A stretch of 64,000 bases of DNA from Vagococcus carniphilus. GTDB lineage: Bacteria > Bacillota > Bacilli > Lactobacillales > Vagococcaceae. The DNA is taken from positions 1,318,001-1,382,000 of the forward strand of contig NZ_CP060720.1 in NCBI RefSeq assembly GCF_014397115.1. The letters are read 5' to 3'. A program made the translations under genes and the position numbers. Below, one piece after another: positions 17,527 through 27,015 of the stretch (position 1 is the stretch's first letter; each line of letters starts with the position of its first letter). The notes beneath the pieces were generated by a model that saw nothing but the letters and a program-made list of their open reading frames with translations, searched no databases and had not been told where the DNA came from.

Positions 17527-17570
17527 TTATATTCTACATATAACCTAAAATTAATGATAAAATAAATTAG

Positions 17571-17593
17571 TAGATAATAATTATTATTATCTA
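17571..17593 (+). promoter_or_regulatory. Perfect inverted repeat before lutA, candidate operator
   Basis: TAGATAATAAT and ATTATTATCTA are exact 11-base inverted arms around one T. The site lies 27 bases before the lutA start and just after an AT-rich candidate -10 (GATAAAAT). Bound protein here would block transcription. The sequence is unlike the GC-containing FadR/LutR sites known from Bacillus, so the regulator is uncertain. Confidence 0.45.
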
Positions 17594-17619
17594 TTTAAAT
17601 AAAGATAGGAGGAATAACA

Positions 17620-18378
17620 TTGCGAGTAAGTATTTTTACAAGTTGTGTCGTTGATTTAATGTTTCCAAATGTCGGAATAGCCATGGTAGAAGTTCTAGAA
17701 AGATTGGGGTGTACTGTCGAGTTACCCGATAAACAAATCTGTTGTGGTCAGCCAACCTTTAACAGTGGTTATGAAGAAAAAAGTTATGCGACATTAAAAA
17801 ATCAAATTGATGCATTTGAAGGAGCAGAGTATGTTGTTGGAGGAGCAGGTTCTTGTGTTGGGATGTTACGAGAATATCCAGAATTGTTAAAAAATGATCC
17901 AATATACGGGCCAAAAGCAATAGAATTAGCGAGTAAAACCTACGAATTTAGTCAATTTATTTACCGAGTATTAGGAATTAAGGATGTAGGAGCTTGCTTG
18001 GAAGCTAAAGCGACTTATCACCGTTCTTGTCATATGACACGTATTTTAGGAGAAAGAGAAGCGCCATTTGTTTTGTTAGATCATGTGGAAGGATTAGAGA
18101 TGATTCCCTTAGATCATATAGAAAACTGTTGTGGATTTGGTGGTACTTTTTCTGTTAAAATGCCCGCTATATCAGAGGAAATGGTGACGGAAAAAATGAA
18201 TGATGTTCTTAATACTGGTGCTGAGATTTTAATAAGTGCAGATATGGGTTGCTTAATGAATATTGGTGGTAAATTTAATAGAGAAGAACATCCAATTAAA
18301 ATTATGCATATTGCAGAAGTATTGAATACTAATGTGAACATTACAAGAATAGAACAATCAATTAGTGAACAAGTGTAA
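17620..18378 (+). CDS. lutA: Lactate utilization protein A (Fe-S oxidoreductase)
   Basis: A 252-residue protein with two cysteine-rich CCG domains, seen as CCGQPTFNSG near residue 42 and NCCGFGGTFSVKMP near 170. This is the LutA/YkgE subunit of the LutABC complex that oxidises L-lactate to pyruvate through iron-sulfur clusters. Translation starts at TTG (17620), supported by AGGAGG eight bases upstream and by MRVSIFTSCVVDLMFPNVG matching the family N-terminus. lutB follows twelve bases later in the same operon. Confidence 0.9.
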   Translation: MRVSIFTSCVVDLMFPNVGIAMVEVLERLGCTVELPDKQICCGQPTFNSGYEEKSYATLKNQIDAFEGAEYVVGGAGSCVGMLREYPELLKNDPIYGPKAIELASKTYEFSQFIYRVLGIKDVGACLEAKATYHRSCHMTRILGEREAPFVLLDHVEGLEMIPLDHIENCCGFGGTFSVKMPAISEEMVTEKMNDVLNTGAEILISADMGCLMNIGGKFNREEHPIKIMHIAEVLNTNVNITRIEQSISEQV

Positions 18379-18390
18379 GGAGGTAATCTA

Positions 18391-19863
18391 ATGGGATTAA
18401 AAACAACGGATGCTCCTTTTGATGAAAGACTTAAAAGAAGCAAAGAAGATAAATTTATGCAGAAAGCTGTGGCAAAAGCGCAAGATACCCAGTGGGTTAA
18501 ACGCGAAGGAGCAAGAGAAAAGTTAGGTAATTGGTCTGAGTGGCGTGAACTTGGTGAAAGTATTAGACAGCATACAATTCAATACTTACCAGACTATTTA
18601 AGAGAATTTAGTGATAATGTCACTAAAAATGGAGGACACGTTTTTTTTGCTCAAACAGCTGAAGAAGCCAATGACTATGTAAAAAAAATTGTTTTAGAGA
18701 AGGATGCTAAAAAAATTGTTAAATCTAAGTCTATGGTAACAACAGAAGTTGACATTGATCCGATGTTGTTGGAGTTAGAGAATATTGATGTTTTAGAAAC
18801 TGATTTGGCTGAATTTATATTGCAAATGGATGATTGGGATGAGCCCTCTCATATTGTTTTTCCGAGTATTCATAAAAATAGAGAGCAAATCAGACAAGTT
18901 TTTGAAAAAAAGTTGGGTTATCAAGGGGATAACGAACCGGTTAATTTAGCAAGATGCGCTAGAGAAGTGATGCGGAAATTCTTCTTAGAAGCTGATATTG
19001 GGATTACTGGTTGCAATTTTGCAATTGCTGATAGTGGCATGATTAATTTAGATACAAACGAGGGAAATGCTGATTTAACCATTAGCATTCCTAAAACACA
19101 AATAGTATTGATGGGAATGGAAAGAATTGTTCCCACAATGAAAGAAGCAGACGTTTTAGATAATTTATTAGCAAGAAGTGCTGTTGGCCAAAGTTTAACA
19201 ACTTATGTGACTTTTGCAGGTAGAAAAAATGAAGAAGAATCTGATGGACCAGAAGATTTTCATGTTGTTATTATTGATAATGGACGTTCAAATGCTTTAG
19301 GAACGATTTTTCAACCTGTTCTTCAATGTATACGTTGTGGTTCTTGCCTAAATGTTTGCCCTGTTTATCGTCATATTGGTGGTCATGGTTATGGGTCAAT
19401 TTACCCTGGACCAATTGGTGCTGTTCTTTCTCCTGTTTTAGGTGGTTACAAACAATTCGGTGAGCTGCCCTATGCTTCAAGTCTATGTGGAGCGTGTACT
19501 GAAACATGTCCAGTTAAAATTCCGCTACATCATTTATTAGTTGAACATAGAAAAGTTATGACAGATGAATTAAAAATGCAGCATGGTTTTGATGATTTCC
19601 AAATGAAAGTAATTGGAAGTGGCACAGCTTCACCTTTTTTATTTAAATCAGCCTTAAGAATGGCTCATGGTGGTATGGGTGTGTTAAGTAAACAATCGCC
19701 TATTTTTGTTGACAATATGTATCAGTATGGAGGCTTTATTAAGAGTGGTCCAGGAATGGTAAAAGGTTGGACAGATGTAAGGGATTTACCTAGACCGCCT
19801 AAGTACTCTGATAGTTTTAGAAAGTGGTTTAAAACACATAAAGCAGGTGAAAAAAATGACTGA
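18391..19863 (+). CDS. lutB: Lactate utilization protein B (iron-sulfur, LUD domain)
   Basis: A 490-residue central subunit of LutABC. An N-terminal LUD region (about 60-300; includes KSKSMVTTEVDI and GITGCNFAIADSGM) is followed by two ferredoxin-like motifs, CIRCGSCLNVCP near 313 and CGACTETCP near 366, each able to hold a [4Fe-4S] cluster, and by the family segment GGHGYGSIYPGPIGAVL. GGAGG lies eight bases before the ATG. It overlaps lutC by a few codons. Electron acceptor is not shown by the sequence. Confidence 0.92.
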   Translation: MGLKTTDAPFDERLKRSKEDKFMQKAVAKAQDTQWVKREGAREKLGNWSEWRELGESIRQHTIQYLPDYLREFSDNVTKNGGHVFFAQTAEEANDYVKKIVLEKDAKKIVKSKSMVTTEVDIDPMLLELENIDVLETDLAEFILQMDDWDEPSHIVFPSIHKNREQIRQVFEKKLGYQGDNEPVNLARCAREVMRKFFLEADIGITGCNFAIADSGMINLDTNEGNADLTISIPKTQIVLMGMERIVPTMKEADVLDNLLARSAVGQSLTTYVTFAGRKNEEESDGPEDFHVVIIDNGRSNALGTIFQPVLQCIRCGSCLNVCPVYRHIGGHGYGSIYPGPIGAVLSPVLGGYKQFGELPYASSLCGACTETCPVKIPLHHLLVEHRKVMTDELKMQHGFDDFQMKVIGSGTASPFLFKSALRMAHGGMGVLSKQSPIFVDNMYQYGGFIKSGPGMVKGWTDVRDLPRPPKYSDSFRKWFKTHKAGEKND

Positions 19864-20563
19864 TAATCAAAATAGAGAAAAATTTTTAAAAAACTTATAT
19901 AATAAGCTGGAAACAGAGCCATCTGAGTGTCAGAGTCATCCTTATGTACAAATCAATAATCTATCAAATGAAACATTTGCAGATAAAACAAAAGATGAAT
20001 TACTTGAAATTTGTTATGAAAAAGTAAAAGAGCTTAATATTGAAATGACAGAAGTTACAGAAAACGATTTAGAAGAAAAATTAAAGGACATTATAATCTC
20101 TTTTGGTAGTGGTCCAATGATTTTACCAACAGACAAAAGATTTGACTCAATAAGACCATTTCTTGAAAAAGAATACAAAGAGCAGATCAGTTATTGGAAA
20201 GAAGGGGCTGAGTACAGAGAAAGTAATATTAATGCTGCTGAACAGGCAAATATAGGTATTGCTTTTTCAGAATATTTATTAGCTGAATCAGGTAGTATTG
20301 TTGTAGAAACAAGCTCAGGACAAGGCAGAACTCTTCATTTTTTACCGACACATTATATTTCTATTATTCCAAAAAGTCAGATTGTTCCAAGATCAACTCA
20401 GGCTATTAATGATTATGCTAAAAGAATTGAGCGCGGTGAAAAATTAGGGTCAGCTATTCATATTATCTCTGGACCGTCAAACTCAGGTGATATTGAAATG
20501 CAATTAGTAATTGGTTTGCATGGTCCGCTAAAAGTTCATTATCTTGTCATATCAGATAAATAA
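19856..20563 (+). CDS. lutC: Lactate utilization protein C (LUD domain)
   Basis: A 235-residue LUD-domain protein, third subunit of the lactate oxidation complex. The motifs IAFSEYLLAESGSIVVETS and RTLHFLPTHYISIIPKSQI are typical, and SGPSNSGDIEMQLVIGLHGP is the family C-terminus. I choose the ATG at 19856 (overlap of eight bases with lutB) because AGGTG lies just upstream; a GTG at 19847 would add three residues. Having LutABC suggests that this lactic-type organism can re-oxidise lactate under some condition. Confidence 0.9.
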   Translation: MTDNQNREKFLKNLYNKLETEPSECQSHPYVQINNLSNETFADKTKDELLEICYEKVKELNIEMTEVTENDLEEKLKDIIISFGSGPMILPTDKRFDSIRPFLEKEYKEQISYWKEGAEYRESNINAAEQANIGIAFSEYLLAESGSIVVETSSGQGRTLHFLPTHYISIIPKSQIVPRSTQAINDYAKRIERGEKLGSAIHIISGPSNSGDIEMQLVIGLHGPLKVHYLVISDK

Positions 20564-20602
20564 AAGAAACAGCGTTGGTATCTCCCAGCGCTGTTTCTTC
20601 TT
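20562..20602. terminator. Bidirectional terminator between lutC and the efflux gene
   Basis: AAGAAACAGCG pairs with CGCTGTTTCTT (11 bp, plus TGG/CCC above it). A-rich on one side and T-rich on the other, it can end both convergent transcripts. Confidence 0.9.
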
Positions 20603-21786
20603 TATTTTATATATCGTTTAGTTAATATGAGCATAATAAATCCTAATGATATAAAATATATAGGCATTATATAAAGAGTACCATTATGTAAGTGACTCAT
20701 TCCAAATGTAATCAAACTTACTAATAAATAATAACCTAAACTAAATATTGCTCCTGCAGAACCAACAACATCTTTAAAATCTACTAAAGCTAAACTTAGA
20801 CAATTTGGTAAGGCTGTTCCTGTTCCAAGTAAAGTAATAAATACACTAATCAAAATAGCTGTAAATTGAATCCATTTTGATAGAAAATCGGTATAACTAC
20901 TTACAAGTAGTAGGGTTGATCCTAATAGCATGATTTTAATTCCTAAAAGAATAATTCTTTCAGGTTGGTATGTTTTTAAAAGTTTTTTAGATAAAAGAGC
21001 ACCAATAATGGAAGCTCCAGCAATGACAATACCTAAAAAGCCGTAAATTGAAGCAGAGATACCAAATTTTTCAATAAAAATAAATGGAGCTTCGGCATAA
21101 TAACTGAATAAAATACCATTTATTGTCCCAATCAAGAAGCCGTAAGTTAATACTTTTGGATTTTTCAAAAATCTAACAAAGATTGGCAAAAGCTCAACCT
21201 TTTCACGTTTGCTTGTATCAAAAGTTTCTGGTAAGGACTTAACAGTATAGAAAAATAAAACTAAACTCATTAAGACTAGTGTCAGAAAGACAATTCTAAA
21301 ACCATAGTAATTACCGACAAAACCGCCAATTAATGGGCCAACAGCAGGTGTAAAGGCTAGAGCTGCTGAAATTTGAGCAAACAACTCATGACGTTTGTTT
21401 CCTGAGAAAGCTTCTCGTAAAATTGTTTGTGTCGTAACAGAACCTGTACTGGCACCAAACGCTTGAACAAAACGAGCTAAAAGTAAAAATTCAATTGATT
21501 GAGAGATGTAACATAATAAACTTCCAATTCCATATAAAACAATACCATAAATCATTGCTGGTCTACGTCCAACGATATCTGATAAGTAGCCCCAAAAGAA
21601 AACACCAAAAGCAAAAGCAAGAAAGTAAATACTTAAAGTTAATTGTGCTGTATTCATACTTACTTGATAGCTTTGAGCAATTTCTGGTAAGGATGGTGTG
21701 AAAATAGTTTCGCTAATTTGTGGAAACCCTACTAAACAGATTAATAATAATAAAGATGGTTGTTTTTTACCGATGTTTTTTTCCAA
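20602..21786 (-). CDS. MFS multidrug efflux transporter (Bcr/CflA family)
   Basis: A 394-residue twelve-helix transporter of the major facilitator superfamily, drug:H+ antiporter-1 group. The loop 2-3 motif GYLSDIVGRRPAMIYG and the helix 5 segment AFTPAVGPLIGGFVG are characteristic of Bcr/CflA exporters (bicyclomycin, chloramphenicol and similar). Translation begins at TTG (21786) behind GGAGG. A 24-codon leader ORF ends 19 bases upstream and could control translation, which suggests induction by a ribosome-targeting drug. The actual substrate is unknown. Terminator at 20562-20602. Confidence 0.88.
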   Translation of the reverse strand: MEKNIGKKQPSLLLLICLVGFPQISETIFTPSLPEIAQSYQVSMNTAQLTLSIYFLAFAFGVFFWGYLSDIVGRRPAMIYGIVLYGIGSLLCYISQSIEFLLLARFVQAFGASTGSVTTQTILREAFSGNKRHELFAQISAALAFTPAVGPLIGGFVGNYYGFRIVFLTLVLMSLVLFFYTVKSLPETFDTSKREKVELLPIFVRFLKNPKVLTYGFLIGTINGILFSYYAEAPFIFIEKFGISASIYGFLGIVIAGASIIGALLSKKLLKTYQPERIILLGIKIMLLGSTLLLVSSYTDFLSKWIQFTAILISVFITLLGTGTALPNCLSLALVDFKDVVGSAGAIFSLGYYLLVSLITFGMSHLHNGTLYIMPIYFISLGFIMLILTKRYIK

Positions 21787-21805
21787 TTTTAATTCCTCCG
21801 TGATA

Positions 21806-21880
21806 TTAAACTATGCGAAAAAAACATCCTTTGAAGGGAAATGGAGGTACCATGATTTTAATTTGTTCTAGTGTTGTCAT
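21806..21880 (-). CDS. Leader peptide of the MFS efflux gene (24 residues)
   Basis: An ATG at 21880 follows GAAAGGGTG and opens a 24-codon ORF ending TAA at 21806, 19 bases before the transporter start. The peptide contains MVPPFPFKGCFF; the Pro-Pro codons CCT CCA include CCTCC, which is exactly complementary to the transporter ribosome site GGAGG (reverse strand, 21799-21795). This is the arrangement of translational attenuators such as those of erm, cat and fexA genes: stalling would free the downstream site. No match to a known leader is claimed. Confidence 0.6.
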   Translation of the reverse strand: MTTLEQIKIMVPPFPFKGCFFRIV

Positions 21881-21913
21881 GGAAATCACCCTTTCATAAT
21901 TATTCTTAGAAAG

Positions 21914-21944
21914 CCTAACATAAAAGGATAAAGGTGTAAAGTAA
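21914..21944 (-). promoter_or_regulatory. Candidate promoter of leader peptide and efflux gene
   Basis: On the reverse strand TTTACA is followed about 17 bases later by TAGGCT preceded by TGT, an extended -10 form. It would start transcription roughly 30-40 bases before the leader ATG. Confidence 0.4.
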
Positions 21945-21999
21945 AAACACTTGATTATGAAAAATAAATTAAAAACGTGATTTTCTAAGAAAAAATGTT

Positions 22000-22005
22000 T
22001 ATAAT
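22000..22005 (+). promoter_or_regulatory. -10 box for mnmA
   Basis: TATAAT, 71 bases before the start codon. The -35 is poor. The leader contains a small hairpin TTAGATT/AATCTAA at about 22040-22057. Confidence 0.5.
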
Positions 22006-22057
22006 AGAGGCACTGAAAATTTACGACCTTCAAATCGTATTAGATTTCAGAATCTAA

Positions 22058-23203
<1,146 letters not shown>

Positions 23204-23220
23204 ATAATATTTGTTATTGG

Positions 23221-23249
23221 TTGACAGTTATTTAAAAATGATTTATAGT
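23221..23249 (+). promoter_or_regulatory. Promoter of the M-box operon
   Basis: TTGACA (23221-23226), 17-base spacer, TATAGT (23244-23249): a near-consensus vegetative promoter right before the riboswitch. Confidence 0.8.
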
Positions 23250-23261
23250 ACATGTGTGTTA

Positions 23262-23496
23262 GACAATTAAATAGATTTGTTAGGTGAGGCTCCTATACAA
23301 ACACAGGCTACTGCCCAAAAACGTCGAGAGACACCAATGGGTATAACAGGAATTATCGAGATAAGGTTTTTCTTAACGTAGCTAAAGCAACGACTTTTAC
23401 GTTGTATAGTGCTAAAACTCAACGATTGGATCTTAAGAATGCTTATTTAGTGATGAATTCAAACCTCTCGTCGAGTTTTTGGCGAGAGGTTTTTTG
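23262..23496 (+). promoter_or_regulatory. M-box (ykoK) magnesium riboswitch
   Basis: The conserved M-box core is plain: TTAGGTGAGGCTCCTATAC, then ACACAGGCTACTGCCC and CGTCGAGAGACACCAATGGG. The leader ends in a terminator (AACCTCTCG/CGAGAGGTT at 23462-23491, then T6). In this class Mg2+ binding favours the terminator, so the downstream genes are switched on when Mg2+ is scarce. Fits the mgtA-type gene downstream. Confidence 0.93.
23462..23496 (+). terminator. Riboswitch-controlled terminator
   Basis: AACCTCTCG pairs with CGAGAGGTT, loop of 12 bases, then TTTTTT. It is the expression platform of the M-box. Confidence 0.88.
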
Positions 23497-23523
23497 CGTG
23501 ATAAATCAAAAGGAGTGGGAAAG

Positions 23524-23990
23524 ATGGTAAAACAGCAACATTAAGAAGAGTGCTTTTTGGTAGCATTGAGTATTGGGCAGGTGTCCAACTTAGAAATGAA
23601 TTACTGAAAAAAACATCAGGAAAAGAATTGATTACGACATTACCGATTGAAGAAAAAAATAATTTTCATCTTGTAGTAATTGTCGAAGGGGAAGTAGTTG
23701 GGACATTGATGTTATCACGAATGAATCAAACTACTATGCGAATTGAGCAAGTTGCTATTTCTAAAAAAGTTCAAGGACAAGGACTTGGTATTACACTTAT
23801 TGAATACGCAGAGGAGTTTTCAAGCGAACTTGGATTTCAACATGTTTTTTTAACTGGAAGAGAATCGGCTTGGAGTTTTTATGAAAAGCTAGGTTACCAA
23901 GGGAATGACGTGGTTGAAATGAATGGAACCATTAGAATTAAAGAATTTAATAAAATAATAAGGGTAAAGGAGATGGAAACAAATGGATGA
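23524..23990 (+). pseudogene. GNAT-family acetyltransferase, apparent 5' frameshift
   Basis: The strong ribosome site AGGAGTGGG leads to an ATG at 23524 that reads only six codons. One extra A in the AAAA at 23529-23532 would join it to the open frame and give MVKTATLRRVLFGSIEYW. The downstream frame (open from GTG at 23550, 146 residues) carries a GNAT fold: acetyl-CoA loop VSKKVQGQGLGITLIEYAE-like segment (seen as QGQGLG) and YEKLGYQ near the end. Either a one-base deletion has disabled the normal start, or translation uses the GTG at 23550 with a weak site. First gene of the M-box operon; its link to Mg2+ is unknown. Confidence 0.6.
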
Positions 23991-24143
23991 CAGTAGTCAG
24001 AGTCGAAGACAAAAGGGTTTGTGTTATAAGAAATGTTTTTTAAAAGCAAGCTATTATTGTTTATTTGTTTCTAGTAAATAATATTTAGTAACTGCTTTAA
24101 CCTTTCTTCTTTCACAGCCCAACTAAAGTAAGGAGGAATTATT

Positions 24144-24263
24144 ATGCCTGAATTGGTAATATTTTTATTATTTATAGGTGTTGGATGTTCTCTCTGGGGT
24201 TTATTTTACGGAAAGAAGGTAAAGAATAATGGTAGAAAAAAAAGAACAAATGATTCAAAATAA
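24144..24263 (+). CDS. Small single-pass membrane protein in the Mg2+ operon (39 residues)
   Basis: An ATG at 24144 stands seven bases after AAGGAGGA, the best ribosome site in the operon. The product begins MPELVIFLLFIGVGCSLWGL, one transmembrane helix of about 19 residues, followed by a very basic tail (YGKKVKNNGRKKRTNDSK). It overlaps the mgtA start at 24229 by 35 bases, so the two are translationally coupled. By analogy (not homology) with MgtS and MgtR, tiny membrane proteins acting on Mg2+ transporters in enterobacteria, it may modulate the ATPase. No known family recognised. Confidence 0.65.
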   Translation: MPELVIFLLFIGVGCSLWGLFYGKKVKNNGRKKRTNDSK

Positions 24264-26891
24264 TCAACTGAACTATGAGTTTTTTTCACAAGCAACAATC
24301 GAAAAGGTATTAGGAATTTTTAAAACATCAAATAAAGGTGTTTCAGATGAAAGAGTAGAAGAATTAAGAGAAGAGTATGGTGAAAATGTTATTTCACATG
24401 GTAAAAAAACACCGTTGATTGTTGAAATATTAAAAGCTTATTTCACACCATTTACGATTGTTTTAATTGTTTTGGCTGTTATTTCGTTTATAACTGATTA
24501 TGTGATTGTTCCTGTGGCAGAAAGAGATTTGACTGGTGTTTTAATTATTACTGCAATGGTAGCATTAAGTGGAACAATGACTTAATTCAATCAGTAAGAT
24601 CTAATAAAGCTGCTGAAAAATTAGGTAACTTAGTAAAAGTTACAGCAACTGTTATTAGAAAAGGACAAGAATTTGAATTACCGATTGAAGAGTTAGTTTG
24701 TGGTGATATGATTAAACTTTCAGCTGGTGATATGATTCCTGCTGATATTAGATTATGCCAAACAAAAGACTTATTTGTTTCTCAAGCAGCTATGACAGGA
24801 GAAAGTTATCCTGTAGAGAAAAAAGCACAATATCAAATGATCGAGCATAGTAGTGAAACTGATTTAGAAAACATTGCTTATATGGGAAGTAACGTAGTGA
24901 GTGGTAGTGCGCTTGGTGTTGTCGTTGCAGTTGGAAATAGAACTTTATTTGGTCAAATTGCAAAGGATGTATCAGAAGCGAAGACATTAACAAGTTTTGA
25001 TATTGGTATCAATAAAACGTCATGGTTATTGATCCGTTTCATGTTAGTAATGGCGCCTGCTGTGTTTTTAATTAATGGGTTAACTAAAGGTGATTGGTTA
25101 GAAGCGTTTCTATTTGGTTTATCAGTAGCGGTAGGCTTAACACCTGAAATGTTACCAATGATTGTGACAACAAACCTTGTAAAAGGTGCTTCTACTATGG
25201 CTAAAAAGGGAACAATTATTAAAAATTTGAATTCAATTCAAAATTTTGGTGCGATTGATATTTTATGTACAGATAAAACAGGTACATTGACTCAAGATAA
25301 AATTATTTTAGAGTATCACTTAGATGTAGATGGTAAAGAAGATGACCGTGTATTACGACATGCCTTTTTCAATAGTTATTATCAAACAGGATTAAAAAAC
25401 TTGATGGATAAAGCTATTATTGATTCTGCCGAAGAAGAATTAGATATTAATGTAAAAAATTATAATAAGGTAGATGAAATTCCATTTGATTTTGAACGTA
25501 GAAGAATGAGTGTTGTGATTGAAGATAAAAATGGCAAGACTCAAATGATTACAAAAGGTGCCATTGAAGAGATGCTTGAAATCTCAAGTTACGTTGATTA
25601 TCAAGGTAAAGTTATTCCGTTGACTGAAGAGTTAAAAGAAACTATTTTGAGAACGGTAGATGAATTAAATGAAGATGGTCTTCGTGTTATTGGTGTTTCT
25701 CAAAAAACGAATCCAAGTGTTGTTGGTGAATTCTCTATTAAAGATGAGAGTGAAATGGTTTTAATTGGTTACTTAGCCTTTTTAGATCCTCCAAAAGAAA
25801 CAACAAAAGACGCTTTATCTGCTCTTAAAGCACATGGAGTAGGGGTTAAAGTTTTAACAGGTGATAATGCATTGGTAACTAAATCTGTTTGTAAGCAAGT
25901 TGGCTTAGAACATGAAGAATTAGTTACTGGAAGTGAAATTTCTAAAATGAATGATGTGGAACTAAAGGTAGTTGCAGAAAAATACAATATTTTTGTTAAA
26001 CTTTCTCCAGCACAAAAAACTCGTCTTGTTCGTGTTTTAAGAGACTCAGGTCATACAGTTGGTTTCATGGGAGATGGTATTAATGATGCCCCTGCTATGA
26101 AAGAAGCTGATGTTGGTATTTCAGTTGATACAGCAGTTGATATTGCTAAAGAGTCAGCAGATGTGATTCTTTTAGAAAAAGATTTAATGATTTTAGAACG
26201 TGGTATTTTATCAGGAAGAACTATTTTTGGTAATATTATGAAGTATGTAAAAATGACTGCCAGCTCAAACTTCGGAAATATGTTCTCTGTTGTTGTTGCA
26301 AGTATTTTCTTACCATTTTTACCAATGCTACCATTACAGTTATTATTCTTAAATTTAATTTATGATATTTCTTGTATGTCAATTCCATGGGATAACATGG
26401 ATAAAGAGTACTTAGAAGAACCTAAAAAATGGGATTCATCTAGTATTGGTTCTTTCATGAAATGGTTAGGGCCTACAAGTTCAATTTTTGATATTACAAC
26501 TTATGCCTTAATGTATTTCGTTATTTGTCCAGCCGTTGTTGGCGGACCGTACAACTCATTAAACGCGGAACAACAAGTTTTATTTGTCGCAGTTTTCCAT
26601 GCAGGCTGGTTTGTAGAATCATTATGGTCTCAAACTTTAGTAATTCACACATTGAGAACGCCTAAAATGCCATTCTTACAAAGTAACGCATCGTTTATTT
26701 TAACAACAGTAACAACAATTGGTATTGCAATTGGAACGATTTTACCATTTACAGCATTTGGTGAAAGATTAGATTTAGCGCTACTTCCATCTAGTTACTG
26801 GGGTTGGTTAGCTATAACAATTGTGGCTTATCTAGTATTAGTTATGTTTATTAAAAAACTTTATGTGAAACGATTTGGTGAATTACTTTAA
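24229..26891 (+). pseudogene. mgtA: MgtA-type magnesium-translocating P-type ATPase, frameshifted
   Basis: Two adjoining frames together encode an MgtA/MgtB-type P3B ATPase of about 887 residues. The first frame (118 residues) stops at TAA 24583-24585 inside TGACTTAATTC. Adding one T at 24582-24583 yields [19 protein letters not shown] and runs without interruption into the second frame. The rest is intact: TGES near 190, phosphorylation site DKTGTLT (Asp about 349), [19 protein letters not shown], and the C-terminal helices. The family imports Mg2+ when it is scarce, matching the M-box upstream. Without correction a fragment starting at 24708 would lack the first membrane helices and be inactive. 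Real decay or sequencing error cannot be told apart here. Confidence 0.85.
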
Positions 26892-26900
26892 TAAAATCTT

Positions 26901-26946
26901 AAAGATAATGATAAAGGTGAAATTACTTTTATTATTATCTTTTTTC
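26901..26946 (+). terminator. Rho-independent terminator after mgtA
   Basis: AAAGATAATGATAAA pairs with TTTATTATTATCTTT (15 bp with one G-T pair), then T6. Confidence 0.85.
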
Positions 26947-27015
26947 TTATTTAACTAAAAAAACAGGTGGTTTATCTTGTGCTATAATAGAAAAATGAAC
27001 GAGGAGGTAGTTATC

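Noticed and set aside
23983-24081. A 32-codon ORF (MDDSSQSRRQKG) between the GNAT gene and the small membrane protein
   Set aside because: It starts inside the GNAT stop region, has no clear ribosome site of its own and an odd cysteine-rich, low-similarity sequence; probably chance.
24570-24600. Programmed ribosomal frameshift in mgtA
   Set aside because: No slippery heptamer, stimulatory stem or upstream Shine-Dalgarno-like site is visible; a lost base explains the sequence more simply.
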